Notes: generated by a model not told the origin, from the letters alone. A DNA stretch of 64,000 nucleotides from Nonomuraea maritima (GCF_900100395.1 NZ_FNFB01000002.1:62001-126000), one strand, 5' to 3'; numbered from the stretch's first letter, positions 46,321-54,918 are shown. Numbers and translations are program-made.

Positions 46321-47637
46321 ATGAACAAGCACCTCTTGATCGTCGGCGGAGGATACGTCGGCCTGTACACGGCGATGCGGCTGCAGCGCAGACTGCGCCG
46401 CGAGCTGCGCGACGGGGACGTCCACATCACCATCATCGACCCCCAGTCCTACATGACCTACCAGCCCTTCTTGCCGGAGGCGGCCGCGGGTAACCTCTCA
46501 CCCCGGCACATGGTGGCGCCGCTGCGGCGCATCCTGCCGAAGGTGAACATCCTCAACGGGACGGTGACCAAGGTCGACCACGCCGCCCGCGAGGTCACGT
46601 TCCAGCCGTCGGAGGGCGGCGCCAGGAAGATCTCCTACGACCTCATCGTGATGGCGGCCGGCTCGATCTCCCGTACGCTGCCCATCCCGGGTCTCACCGA
46701 CATCGGCATCGGCTTCAAGACCGTGGGCGAGGCCATCGCCCTGCGCAACCGCGTGCTGCACCTGCTCGACGTGGCCGAGTCGACCGACGACCCCGAGGTC
46801 AGGCGCAGGGCGCTGACCTTCGTCGTGGTCGGCGCCGGGTTCGCGGGCGTCGAGGCGCTGGCCGAGCTGGAGGACATGGCCAAGCACTCGACCCGCTACT
46901 ACCGCAACATCAGGCCCGCCGACATCCGCTGGGTGCTGGTGGAGGCCAGCAACCGGGTGCTCCCCGAGGTCGGGCCCGAGATGGGCAGGTGGACCCTGGA
47001 GCAGCTGCGCGAGCGCGGCATCGACGTCCGGCTGGAGACCCGCCTCGACTCCTGCTCGGGCGGCCACGTGAAGCTGTCGGACGGCACGGAGTTCCACGCC
47101 GACACCCTCGTGTGGACGGCGGGCGTCAAGCCGAGCCCCGTCGTCAACGACAGCGACCTGCCGCTCGACGAGCGCGGCCGGATCAAGGCGACGGCCCTGC
47201 TCACCGTGGCGGGCACGCGCGACGCGTTCACCGCCGGCGACGCCGCAGGCGTGCCCGACGTGACCAACCCGGGCCAGTACTGCGCCCCGAACGCCCAGCA
47301 CGCCGTACGTCAGGCCAAGGCGCTGGCCGACAACATCATCCGGTACCTGCGCGGGCAGGAACTGGTGCAATACCGCCACAAGTACGTCGGATCGGTCGCC
47401 GGTCTCGGGCTGCACCAGGGCGTCGCCAACGTCTACGGCGTCAAGCTTCGCGGATTGCCTGCGTGGCTGATGCACCGCACCTACCATCTGTCGCGGGTGC
47501 CGACGCTGAACCGCAAGGTACGCGTCGTCGTCGACTGGACTCTGGCCCTCTTCTTCAAGCGCGAGACCATCTCGCTGGGTGAGATGGAGCACCCGCGCGA
47601 GGGCTTCAGGGCCGCCGTGGCGACGAACCGCCGCTAG
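46321..47637 (+). CDS. ndh: Type II NADH dehydrogenase
   Basis: A 438-residue flavoprotein that oxidises NADH and reduces quinone at the membrane without proton pumping. Two dinucleotide-binding motifs are visible: LLIVGGGYVGLYTA for FAD at the N-terminus and FVVVGAGFAGVEAL for NADH near residue 165. TAGDAAGVPD and NAQHAVRQAKALADN are also typical. The C-terminal amphipathic region anchors it. ATG 46321 is used; an in-frame ATG at 46282 lies inside the Rex box and is unlikely. Regulation by the NADH-sensing repressor Rex fits its role. Confidence 0.94.
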   Translation: MNKHLLIVGGGYVGLYTAMRLQRRLRRELRDGDVHITIIDPQSYMTYQPFLPEAAAGNLSPRHMVAPLRRILPKVNILNGTVTKVDHAAREVTFQPSEGGARKISYDLIVMAAGSISRTLPIPGLTDIGIGFKTVGEAIALRNRVLHLLDVAESTDDPEVRRRALTFVVVGAGFAGVEALAELEDMAKHSTRYYRNIRPADIRWVLVEASNRVLPEVGPEMGRWTLEQLRERGIDVRLETRLDSCSGGHVKLSDGTEFHADTLVWTAGVKPSPVVNDSDLPLDERGRIKATALLTVAGTRDAFTAGDAAGVPDVTNPGQYCAPNAQHAVRQAKALADNIIRYLRGQELVQYRHKYVGSVAGLGLHQGVANVYGVKLRGLPAWLMHRTYHLSRVPTLNRKVRVVVDWTLALFFKRETISLGEMEHPREGFRAAVATNRR

Positions 47638-47648
47638 CCCGCTGCTGG

Positions 47649-47668
47649 CCCGGCGGTCGCCCGCCGGG
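47649..47668 (+). terminator. GC hairpin after ndh
   Basis: CCCGGCGG (47649-47656) and CCGCCGGG (47661-47668) form a perfect 8-bp stem with TCGC loop, 12 bp after the ndh stop. There is no T tract. Confidence 0.5.
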
Positions 47669-47708
47669 GGTCTCGGCCCCCCTTGGTCGTGAGGGAAGGG
47701 GAACCGGG

Positions 47709-48227
47709 GTGGGGCTGTCAGCGGTGACCGTGCTCGGGGTCGACCGGCCGGGCGTGATCGCCGCGGTCACCGGGTCGCTGGCCGAATGCGGGGCGAACAT
47801 CCAGGACTCGACCATGACCCTGCTCGGCGGGCACATCGCGATGATGCTGCTCGTGTCGGGCGACCTCGATCCCGACGAGCTGGGGAAACGTCTGGGCGCG
47901 CCCGATCTCGTGATCACCGCCTCCGCCATCGAGGCCCGCCGCCACTTCTGCGCCGCCGGCGCGGGCACCGGCCTCGGCTACGTCCTCACCGTGCACGGGC
48001 CCGACCGGCCCGGCATCGTCTCCGCCGTCAGCGCCGTGCTCGCCGCCGACGGCGGCAACATCACCGGCATGAGCACCCGGCTCACCGGCCGCCTCTACGT
48101 GCTGATCGCCGACGTGGAGCTGCCCAAGGAAGTGGACGTCGCGACGCTCACGCGCAGGCTCGCGGCGGTCGGCGAGAGCCTCGACTCGCAGATCACCTTC
48201 CGCCCCGTCGAGCCGGAGCTGCTGTGA
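47709..48227 (+). CDS. Double ACT-domain protein (GcvR-like)
   Basis: A protein of 172 residues made of two ACT domains: SAVTVLGVDRPGVIAAVTGSLAE with NIQDSTMTLLGGHIAMML, then YVLTVHGPDRPGIVSAVSAVL with NITGMSTRLTGRLYVLIAD. Such proteins bind amino acids and resemble GcvR, a regulator of glycine cleavage, or glycine-binding domains. GTG 47709 is used. Its stop overlaps the start of a deformylase-like gene (GTGA). The ligand is unknown. Confidence 0.85.
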   Translation: MGLSAVTVLGVDRPGVIAAVTGSLAECGANIQDSTMTLLGGHIAMMLLVSGDLDPDELGKRLGAPDLVITASAIEARRHFCAAGAGTGLGYVLTVHGPDRPGIVSAVSAVLAADGGNITGMSTRLTGRLYVLIADVELPKEVDVATLTRRLAAVGESLDSQITFRPVEPELL

Positions 48228-48739
48228 GGGGCACACCGCGCGACGTGATCGGCGCGCCGCACCCCCTGCTGTCCGCGGTGGCCGAACCCGTCGATCCGAC
48301 CGCGCCAGAGGTCGTGGCCGCCGCGGCCGACCTCCTGGCGACCCTGCGCGGCGAGCCGGCCACGGCGGGGCTGGCCGCCCCTCAGATCGGCCTGAGCTGG
48401 CGCCTCATCGCCGTCGACGCCGGACGCCACCCCGAGGCCCGTTCGAGGGCCGGAGAGCTCGTCCTGGCCAATCCACGGCTCTCAGGGACGGCGCGGTGGG
48501 GCGAGTGGCGCGAGGGGTGCGCCTCGATCCCGGGGCTCACCGCGGACGTCCCCCGCGCGGCGCGCATCACCGTACGTGGGCATTTGCCAGGAACCGGCGA
48601 GGCCGTCACCATCGAAGCCGATGCCTTCGAAGCGCGCTGCATTCAGCACCAACTGGACCACCTCGACGGGCTCCTGTTCTTGGACAGGGTGCCCGGAGTG
48701 CTCTCACTTCACCGGTCTCTCCACAGTTGTGACGCTTGA
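48224..48739 (+). CDS. Peptide-deformylase-like protein lacking the catalytic Glu
   Basis: A protein of 171 residues with the peptide deformylase fold. Motif 1 is GLAAPQIGLSW (canonical GxGLAAxQ), motif 2 is EGCASIPG (canonical EGCLS; cysteine ligand present), and motif 3 is CIQHQLDHLDGLLF. Motif 3 should be HExDH: both histidine ligands are kept but the general-base glutamate is glutamine. It may be inactive, altered in activity, or a regulator. A separate active deformylase would then be needed elsewhere. It starts in a GTGA overlap with the double-ACT gene. Confidence 0.82.
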   Translation: MRGTPRDVIGAPHPLLSAVAEPVDPTAPEVVAAAADLLATLRGEPATAGLAAPQIGLSWRLIAVDAGRHPEARSRAGELVLANPRLSGTARWGEWREGCASIPGLTADVPRAARITVRGHLPGTGEAVTIEADAFEARCIQHQLDHLDGLLFLDRVPGVLSLHRSLHSCDA

Positions 48740-48788
48740 TGCAAAGTTGTGCTCCTCGGAAGCATGGTCTGTTTCGTATGATTGCGGC

Positions 48789-48861
48789 GCCCCCGTAGCC
48801 CAATGGCAGAGGCAAACCCCTTAAAAGGGTTGACGTGCGGGTTCGAGTCCCGCCGGGGGCA
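48789..48861 (+). tRNA. Unusual class I tRNA with apparent anticodon UAA
   Basis: The acceptor stem GCCCCCG/CGGGGGC, anticodon stem AACCC/GGGTT with loop CTTAAAA, 5-base variable loop GACGT, T-stem GCGGG/CCCGC and discriminator A are all well formed. The anticodon by position is TAA (48822-48824), which would read the leucine codon UUA. Leucine tRNAs normally have a long variable arm, and this one does not. The D-stem has only three pairs (GCC/GGC) with a ten-base loop. CCA is not encoded. Identity is uncertain. Confidence 0.8.
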
Positions 48862-49404
48862 CTGCTGTGCAGTTTCGCCTTAGAGGTCTCTGACCTCGAG
48901 GTTTACCGCGACCGCGCATCCGGCCCACGTGGCCGGTGCCGGGTCGTCATGAAGCGGCACGGCCTCAGCCGGCTCCGAGCCCCGTGCTGCAAGGGGCTGA
49001 GCGGGCCGGCGCGGGGCTGCCCGCGGGCCTGAAGAGTTGCCCGGCTGAAGGTTTATCGTGTTCCTTTCGATATTGACACGACGCGGGTTTTCTGCCATCT
49101 CTCGGAGGGTCCGGAAGTTTTTCTTTCCGTGAATGGTTGACTACATCCGACGGCGGATTATCGCCGGCGAAACTCGTGGCGACATCTCGGCACGCGACAG
49201 GTCCGGCCCCCGCCGCGACCCCCGTCCGGTCCGCGCGCCCCGAGAGGCTGCCGTGACGAAGATTTCTCCGTTCCGTGATGACCATGGGAACTCCGCGGCG
49301 GGCATGTTCGTTGTGTCCCCAGCCGAAGTCCGATCAACAGCTAGAGCGTCACAGTTGACCAAGGTGCCGGCGGCCCAGGTGGCCTGGCGGCGCAGGAGGC
49401 AGCG
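48862..49404. other. Gap without a supported gene
   Basis: About 540 bp after the tRNA. It contains an AGCCCC/GGGGCT hairpin near 48977-48997 and a TTGACA at about 49073. No open frame here has a recognisable family or a good ribosome binding site. The last bases include AGGAGG before the next gene. Confidence 0.4.
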
Positions 49405-50199
49405 ATGGAGAGCAAGAACCCCGTATTCAGCAGGTCGCGGAAGCAAGCCGCGACAGGCTGGGCCGGCCCCACCCCGTCCCCCGACCAGTTGCAGAACATG
49501 TACGACGCGCCGTCGTACGCAGCACCGTCCCGGCCGGCGTACCGGACCATGACGCTCGACGACGTCGTGGTCCGAGGGTTCCTCACCCTCGGGACGCTCG
49601 TCGCGGCCGCCGCGGCGTCCTGGATCTTCAAGGTCCCCCCGGGGGCCGCCATCGGCGCGATGATCGTGTCGCTGATCCTGGGCCTGATCGTCTCGTTCAG
49701 CGGCAGCACGAACCCGGTGCTCATCCTCGGCTACGCCCTGTTCCAGGGCGTGTTCCTCGGCACCATCAGCTCGCTGTTCGAGGGCCTGATCAGCGGCATC
49801 GTGATGCAGGCGGTGCTCGGCACGGCCTTCGCCTTCGGCGCGATGCTCACCGTCTACGCGCTACGCATCGTCCGCGTCACGTCCAAGATGGTGAAGTACG
49901 TCGTCGCCGCCAGCATCGCGGCCCTGGGCCTGGTGCTCGTCAACCTGCTCGTCGGCTTCTTCAACGGCGGCGAGGGCCTCGGCCTGCGCACCGACTCGCC
50001 GCTCGGCTGGATCTTCAGCATCGCGATGATCCTGCTCGGCTGCTTCTTCCTGCTGCTCGACTTCGACTCGATCGAGCAGGGCATCCGGCAGGGCGCTCCT
50101 GAGAAGTTCGCCTGGCAGTGCGCGTTCGGCCTGACGCTCAGCCTCGTCTGGATCTACCTCGAGGTGCTGCGCTTCATCAGCTACTTCAGCAGCGACTGA
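49405..50199 (+). CDS. Bax inhibitor-1/YccA family membrane protein
   Basis: A protein of 264 residues with a soluble N-terminus of about 45 residues and seven hydrophobic helices, matching the actinobacterial Bax-inhibitor-1-like group. The late segment LLDFDSIEQGIRQGAPEKFAWQCAFGLTLSLVWIYLEVLR is typical, with the DFDSIE acidic pair that forms the pore sensor in BsYetJ-type proteins. ATG 49405 has AGGAGG upstream. Members conduct or regulate calcium/proton leak. It stands alone and has its own terminator. Confidence 0.9.
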   Translation: MESKNPVFSRSRKQAATGWAGPTPSPDQLQNMYDAPSYAAPSRPAYRTMTLDDVVVRGFLTLGTLVAAAAASWIFKVPPGAAIGAMIVSLILGLIVSFSGSTNPVLILGYALFQGVFLGTISSLFEGLISGIVMQAVLGTAFAFGAMLTVYALRIVRVTSKMVKYVVAASIAALGLVLVNLLVGFFNGGEGLGLRTDSPLGWIFSIAMILLGCFFLLLDFDSIEQGIRQGAPEKFAWQCAFGLTLSLVWIYLEVLRFISYFSSD

Positions 50200-50217
50200 C
50201 CGCGTCCGAGACACGGG

Positions 50218-50248
50218 AAGGGCCTCGCCGATCCGGCGGGGCCCTTTT
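50218..50248 (+). terminator. Intrinsic terminator after the Bax-inhibitor-like gene
   Basis: AAGGGCCTCGCCG (50218-50230), loop ATC and CGGCGGGGCCCTT (50234-50246) form a strong stem with one G-U pair, followed by TTC. Confidence 0.85.
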
Positions 50249-50362
50249 CGCTGTGCGATCGAAGATCTACCGACGGTCACAAAATGATGTCGCTCGAGGG
50301 GTTGTCATCCGCACATCCGTGTTGCAGTGTCAAGCAAAGAAGCGTTAACCGCGGAGGTGCCC

Positions 50363-50596
50363 ATGTCCTTGAACCACTCACCGGAGACGCAGACGAAGCT
50401 CATCGCAAGGGTCCCCACCATAACGGGACGCGAACTCCCAGAGTGGTTCCAAGCCATCGACAACGGCCCGTCCTTCCTACGCTGCGACGAGCGGGCCAAC
50501 TGGCTCGCCGACGAACATGGGCTGTCCCACGGCTACGCCGCCGCGATCGTCCACGAGCACGAACGGCGTCGTCGCAACCGGATGGGCTTCATCTAA
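50363..50596 (+). CDS. DUF4287 family protein
   Basis: A small acidic-to-basic protein of 77 residues. The pattern TGRELPEWFQAIDNG, then CDERANWLADEHGLSHGYAAAIVHEHERRRR matches DUF4287, which appears near the N-terminus of proteins with related DNA- or stress-linked annotations. ATG 50363 is chosen because GGAGGT lies six bases upstream. The in-frame GTG at 50327 has no such site. Its role is not known. Confidence 0.8.
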   Translation: MSLNHSPETQTKLIARVPTITGRELPEWFQAIDNGPSFLRCDERANWLADEHGLSHGYAAAIVHEHERRRRNRMGFI

Positions 50597-50654
50597 GCCC
50601 GTCCACCCGCAAGCCGCGCCCGCGTCTCCAGCGCGGGCGCGTCATCATGTGGGC

Positions 50655-51062
50655 ATGGATCTCGACAAGGCACTTGACTTCCTCCGCGCCAACCACCGCG
50701 CGGTCCTGCTCACCAGGCGTCGCGACGGCCGTCCGCAGATGTCACCCGTCGGCGCCGGGGTCGAGGGCGACCGGCTGGTCATCAGCTCCCGCGAGACGGC
50801 GATGAAGGTGCGCAACGCCCGCCGCGACCCGAACGTCTCGCTGTGCGTCTTCACCGACGGCTTCTACGGCGATTGGATCCAGGTCGACGGCACCGCGGAG
50901 ATCGTCTCCCTGCCGGACGCGATGGAGCCGCTGGTCACGTACTACCGGAACATGGCGGGTGAGCACCCCGACTGGGACGACTACCGCGCCGCCATGGTCA
51001 GGGAGCGCCGCGTGATCATGTACATCACGCCGACCCACGCCGGCCCCGACCAGAGCGGCTGA
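50655..51062 (+). CDS. PPOX-class flavin/F420-dependent protein
   Basis: A split-barrel flavoprotein of 135 residues: LTRRRDGRPQMSPVGAGVEGDRLVISS, TAMKVRNARRDPNVSLCVF and the C-terminal RRVIMYITPTH fit the PPOX (pyridoxamine-phosphate-oxidase-like) class common in actinobacteria and often F420-dependent. ATG 50655 is used; a GTG two codons upstream is possible. Substrate unknown. It ends against a strong hairpin facing the convergent thiolase gene. Confidence 0.85.
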   Translation: MDLDKALDFLRANHRAVLLTRRRDGRPQMSPVGAGVEGDRLVISSRETAMKVRNARRDPNVSLCVFTDGFYGDWIQVDGTAEIVSLPDAMEPLVTYYRNMAGEHPDWDDYRAAMVRERRVIMYITPTHAGPDQSG

Positions 51063-51068
51063 CCGCGC

Positions 51069-51093
51069 GGGGCCCGGGCCGTGCCCGGGCCCC
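51069..51093. terminator. Bidirectional GC hairpin between PPOX and thiolase genes
   Basis: GGGGCCCGGGC (51069-51079), CGT, GCCCGGGCCCC (51083-51093): a perfect 11-bp stem between convergent stop codons. Confidence 0.75.
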
Positions 51094-51099
51094 GACGGC

Positions 51100-52317
51100 T
51101 CAGCTGAGGCGCTCCAGCAGCATGGCCATGCCCTGGCCGCCGCCGACGCACATCGTCTCCAGGCCGATGGTCTTGTCGTGGTGCTGCAGGCTGTTGATCA
51201 GCGTCGAGGTGATCCGGGCGCCGGTCATGCCGAACGGGTGCCCGATCGCGATGGCCCCGCCGTTGACGTTGAGCCGGTCGAGCTCGATCCCGAGCTCCCG
51301 GTACGACGGGATGACCTGCGCCGCGAACGCCTCGTTGATCTCGACCAGGTCGACGTCGTCGATTGCCATGCCGGCCCTGGAGAGCGCCTGCTTCGACGCC
51401 TCGATCGGCCCGAGCCCCATGATCTCTGGCGACAGGCCGGAGACCCCGGTGGAGACGATCCGGGCGAGCGGCGTGATGCCGAGCTCGGCGGCCTTGACGT
51501 CGCTCATCACGACGACCGCGGCGGCGCCGTCGTTCAGCGGGCAGCAGTTGCCTGCCGTGACCGTGCCGTCGGGACGGAAGACCGGCTGCAGGCCGGCGAC
51601 CTTCTCGTACGTCGTGCCGGGCCGCGGGCCGTCGTCCTTGCCGGCCACGGTGCCGTCGGGCAGGGTCACCGGCGTGATGTCCTTCTCCCAGAACCCGTTG
51701 GCCAGTGCCTTCTCGGCGAGGTTCTGCGAGCGTACGCCGAACTCGTCCTGCTCCTGGCGGGAGATGCCCCTGATCTGGGCGACGTTCTCGGCGGTCTGGC
51801 CCATGGCGATGTAGACGTCGGGGATCTCGTCGCCCTCACGCGGGTCCTGCCAGGTCTTGCCGCCCTGGGCGAACTCCTTCGTACGGGCGAGCGCGCCGAG
51901 GAAGGCCGGGTTGTGCGTGTCGGGCAGCGAGTCGGAGTTGCCCTTGGTGAACCGGGAGACGGTCTCGACGCCCGCTGAGACGAACACGTCGCCCTCTCCC
52001 GCCTTGATGGCGTGGAAGGCCATCCGGGTGGTCTGCAGGGACGAGGAGCAGTAGCGCGTCACGGTGGTGCCGGGCACGTTGTCGAGCCCCAGCATCACCG
52101 CCACCACGCGGGCCATGTTGAAGCCCTGCTCGCCTCCTGGCAGACCGCAGCCGAGCATGATGTCGTCGATCGACGACGGGTCGAGCTGGGGGACCTTCGC
52201 CAGCGCGGCCTGGATCATCTGCACGGTCAGGTCGTCCGGCCGGATGTCCTTGAGCGAGCCCTTGAAGGCTCGTCCGATGGGGGAACGCGCGGTTGCGACG
52301 ATGACTGCCTCGGGCAT
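51100..52317 (-). CDS. Acetyl-CoA acyltransferase (thiolase)
   Basis: A 405-residue thiolase. The nucleophile is in TVTRYCSSSLQTTRMA, the catalytic histidine in GHPFGMTGARI and the second cysteine in ETMCVGGGQGMA; VEINEAFA is also present. It cleaves 3-ketoacyl-CoA in beta-oxidation or condenses acyl-CoA. ATG 52317 is set by AAAGGAGG upstream on the minus strand. An AGAACT-N7-AGTTCT inverted repeat overlaps its -10, suggesting control by a lipid-responsive TetR. Confidence 0.93.
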   Translation of the reverse strand: MPEAVIVATARSPIGRAFKGSLKDIRPDDLTVQMIQAALAKVPQLDPSSIDDIMLGCGLPGGEQGFNMARVVAVMLGLDNVPGTTVTRYCSSSLQTTRMAFHAIKAGEGDVFVSAGVETVSRFTKGNSDSLPDTHNPAFLGALARTKEFAQGGKTWQDPREGDEIPDVYIAMGQTAENVAQIRGISRQEQDEFGVRSQNLAEKALANGFWEKDITPVTLPDGTVAGKDDGPRPGTTYEKVAGLQPVFRPDGTVTAGNCCPLNDGAAAVVVMSDVKAAELGITPLARIVSTGVSGLSPEIMGLGPIEASKQALSRAGMAIDDVDLVEINEAFAAQVIPSYRELGIELDRLNVNGGAIAIGHPFGMTGARITSTLINSLQHHDKTIGLETMCVGGGQGMAMLLERLS

Positions 52318-52344
52318 GGCCCCTCCTTTGTCGGCGCTAATAGT

Positions 52345-52363
52345 AGAACTATATTCCAGTTCT
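52345..52363 (-). promoter_or_regulatory. Thiolase promoter with inverted repeat operator
   Basis: AGAACT (52345-52350), ATATTCC, AGTTCT (52358-52363). The minus-strand TATAGT (52353-52348) is a good -10 and lies inside the repeat, so a bound repressor would block it. The motif resembles operators of TetR regulators of acyl-CoA metabolism. Confidence 0.65.
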
Positions 52364-52386
52364 GCGCGCAAGGCCCGTACCGGGCG

Positions 52387-53730
52387 TCACCCGTACATGC
52401 CGGGCGCCGATCCCGTGTGGTCGTGGACCGCGTGCAGGGCGCCCTTCTCGTCGTGCCACAGCCGCCAGCCCTCCTCGCTGCCGGTGAACCAGAGCGGCGG
52501 GGCCCCGGCGGGGGAGACGCGCTTGCCCGTGGCCAGGTCGTACTCGCAGACGGCGGCGGTGGAGTAGAAGCCGGGCGGCTGGCCGCGCAGCGGCAGCGGC
52601 TTGGGGTCGGTGACGCAGAACGACCAGCCGTGCTGCTCGTCGACCGGCGTCGGGTCGCCCGTGGCGAGGTCGAACGCCGTGCCCTTGGCGTTGTGGGTGA
52701 GGAAGCCCAGTTTGTCCATGCGTTCCGGGAAGGCGAGCCACCAGCCCGACCCGGGCACGTCGGAGGCCGGGATCTGGCCGACCACCCGCCCGGTCTGCGG
52801 GTCGAGCCGGGCGAACCCGCCGTAGGCGCCCTGGGGGTCGACCGGACGTACGACGGGGGCGTGGCCGGGGTTGCCGCTCGGGTAGACGCGTACGACCGAG
52901 GGGCGCATCCAGTTGATCGTCCCGTCGGAGAGCTTGACGGAGAACAGCCCGAACGTGGAGACCTTCCTGGTCTGCGGGTTGGTGTAGGGGGCGACGTAGC
53001 CCACCAGATCGTCGCCGGATGACCCGAACGCCCACCCGCCCGACATGTCGATGCCGGGCCCGAGTGCCTGCTCGATCGGCTGCTGCCACTGCAGCTTGCC
53101 GGTCTTCAGCTCGTACGACTCGACCGAGGGATTCGCCGACAGGCGCAGCAGCAGCACGCGGGTGCGGTCGGACCACTCGACCTCGGAAATGCCGGGCAGC
53201 CGCCACAGCACCTTGCCGGTCGCCGGTTCGAGCACCACCATGCGCGCCTTGGCGAGCGCGGTGTGCTCGGACAGGCAGACGTACGGTCCGCACCGCTGCG
53301 GACCGAACGTCGAGTGCACGGGCCTGGTCCACTTCTGGGCCCCGGTGTGGGCGTCGCGGGCCACGAGGGTGGCGTTCCAGCGGCCCTTCTTGGCCGGGTC
53401 GAGCGCCACGACCACGGCCTTGCCCGGGGCGGTCTCCACGACCGCCGGCGTGGTCACGCCCATGCCGGGCAGGCGGCCGGCCATCGTGGCCGGGTGGTTC
53501 CACAGCTTCCTGCCGTCCTTGAGGCCGACGGCGACCGTCTCGAGGGTGCCGTCGGGCTTCATGGAGGTGGTGGCCACCACCCCGGACGCCACGGCCATCC
53601 GGCTGACGGCGTGGACGGTGGTGTTGTGCCAGGTCGTCGACTCGGTGGTGGCCGCGTCGCTGCCGGAGCAGGCCGTCGCGGCGAGAATTCCGGCGAGGGC
53701 GAGGGACGGTTTCCAGAGGGACCGGAGCAC
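52387..53730 (-). CDS. Secreted beta-propeller lipoprotein (PQQ-like repeats)
   Basis: A lipoprotein of about 447 residues. The signal peptide ends at ATACSG, with cysteine near residue 21. The body has repeated strands of the PQQ/quinoprotein type (LKDGRKLWNHP, AHTGAQKWTRP, ATGKVLWRLPG, KTGKLQWQQP, SDGTINWMRP, QTGRVVGQIP). It probably forms a beta-propeller used for binding rather than catalysis. GTG 53730 or TTG 53736 may start it; GGAG precedes both. Function unknown. Confidence 0.8.
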   Translation of the reverse strand: MLRSLWKPSLALAGILAATACSGSDAATTESTTWHNTTVHAVSRMAVASGVVATTSMKPDGTLETVAVGLKDGRKLWNHPATMAGRLPGMGVTTPAVVETAPGKAVVVALDPAKKGRWNATLVARDAHTGAQKWTRPVHSTFGPQRCGPYVCLSEHTALAKARMVVLEPATGKVLWRLPGISEVEWSDRTRVLLLRLSANPSVESYELKTGKLQWQQPIEQALGPGIDMSGGWAFGSSGDDLVGYVAPYTNPQTRKVSTFGLFSVKLSDGTINWMRPSVVRVYPSGNPGHAPVVRPVDPQGAYGGFARLDPQTGRVVGQIPASDVPGSGWWLAFPERMDKLGFLTHNAKGTAFDLATGDPTPVDEQHGWSFCVTDPKPLPLRGQPPGFYSTAAVCEYDLATGKRVSPAGAPPLWFTGSEEGWRLWHDEKGALHAVHDHTGSAPGMYG

Positions 53731-53806
53731 GGGCAATCCACTCCAAAGAGACGGGGAGTGGCGGCTCCGCCCCGGAGGGTCACCGGGCGTGGTCCGCGCT
53801 GAGCCG

Positions 53807-54790
53807 TCAGGCGTCGTTGAGCGGCTCGCCGAGCCGCCGGCGGAACAACGTCACCCACTTGCCGTGGAGCCCCGTCGCCCGCCCGTCGACCCGGGTCGCG
53901 GTGACCTCGGTGCCGGGCTCCTCCGCGGCCGTAGCCGCCGCGAGGTATATCGGTTGCAGTGCTTCGCCGCGCTGGGGGTGCGGTCCAGGCCAAAGCCCCA
54001 ACGCAGCGCACACCGACGGTAGCACCGCGTAAGCGGCCTCCGCGTAACCTCGGTCAGATGGATGGAAACGATCCGGTCCGAACATTTCTGCCGGATTTGC
54101 GGCGAATTCGGGGCCCAGGACGTCGGCGAACGCCACCGTACGGCCCCCGGCGTCCACCACCGCGACCGTCTGGGCCGCGGCCAGCTGGCGGCTCCAGCGC
54201 CGCGTCACCCACCGCAGCGGCTGCGCGATCGGCCGTACGGTGCCGAGGTCGGGGCAGGTGCCGACGACCACCGCGGCCCCCGCCTCCCGCAGCCGCCGCA
54301 CCGCCTTCGTCAGATGCCGTACGGCCACCGCCGGCGGCGTCTGCGTGATGATGTCGTTGGCCCCCACGAAGATCACCGCGAGGTCGACCCCTCCGGCGAG
54401 CGCGACGTCGACCTGGTCTGCCAGGTGGGCCGACGGCGCGCCCGACTTGCCGGCCACGACGAGCCGCACGGAGCGCTCGGCGACCGACGCCAGGCCGTTC
54501 GCGAGCAGCACGGCGGGGGTCTTGGCCGGGTCGGTCATGCCGAGGCCCACCGACGTGGAGTCGCCCAGCATGACCATCTTGATCGGCTCGCCGGGGAAGC
54601 CGCCGTACAGGCCGTCAGAGGGCGGGCCGTCGAGGCCGTGCGGCTGGCCGATGGCCTTGCGGGCCAGCAGGCCCTCCGCGATCAGCAGGCCGTACGCCGT
54701 GGCTCCGAGCGCGGTCAGACCGCCCCCGCCGAGTGCCGCCGCGGTGGCTATCTTCCGCGCCGCCCGCGCCATTCCTGCTGGCCAGACCAC
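53807..54790 (-). CDS. SGNH/GDSL-family esterase, secreted or membrane-anchored
   Basis: A protein of 327 residues with an N-terminal hydrophobic helix. The SGNH motifs are present: MVMLGDSTSVGLG (block I serine), GKSGAPS (block II), VGANDI (block III), and PDRFHPSDRGY (Asp-His of block V). Members hydrolyse esters in sugars or lipids. GTG 54790 is chosen because GAGGAGGG lies seven bases upstream; ATG 54772 is an alternative. It is divergent from cbs. Confidence 0.85.
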   Translation of the reverse strand: MVWPAGMARAARKIATAAALGGGGLTALGATAYGLLIAEGLLARKAIGQPHGLDGPPSDGLYGGFPGEPIKMVMLGDSTSVGLGMTDPAKTPAVLLANGLASVAERSVRLVVAGKSGAPSAHLADQVDVALAGGVDLAVIFVGANDIITQTPPAVAVRHLTKAVRRLREAGAAVVVGTCPDLGTVRPIAQPLRWVTRRWSRQLAAAQTVAVVDAGGRTVAFADVLGPEFAANPAEMFGPDRFHPSDRGYAEAAYAVLPSVCAALGLWPGPHPQRGEALQPIYLAAATAAEEPGTEVTATRVDGRATGLHGKWVTLFRRRLGEPLNDA

Positions 54791-54918
54791 GTACGTGCCC
54801 TCCTCGGTCGACTCGGCGGTAGCGTTTGCCTTGAAAAGTAGCCGAGGTCCGGTCACCCCCACCGGACCCGGCCCGACAGCAAGCTGACCAAGCTTCCGCA
54901 AAGAAGGTGAACACCTCG

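Noticed and set aside
48789..48861. tRNA considered as bldA (tRNA-Leu UAA)
   Set aside because: bldA is a class II tRNA with a long variable arm; this gene has a five-base variable loop.
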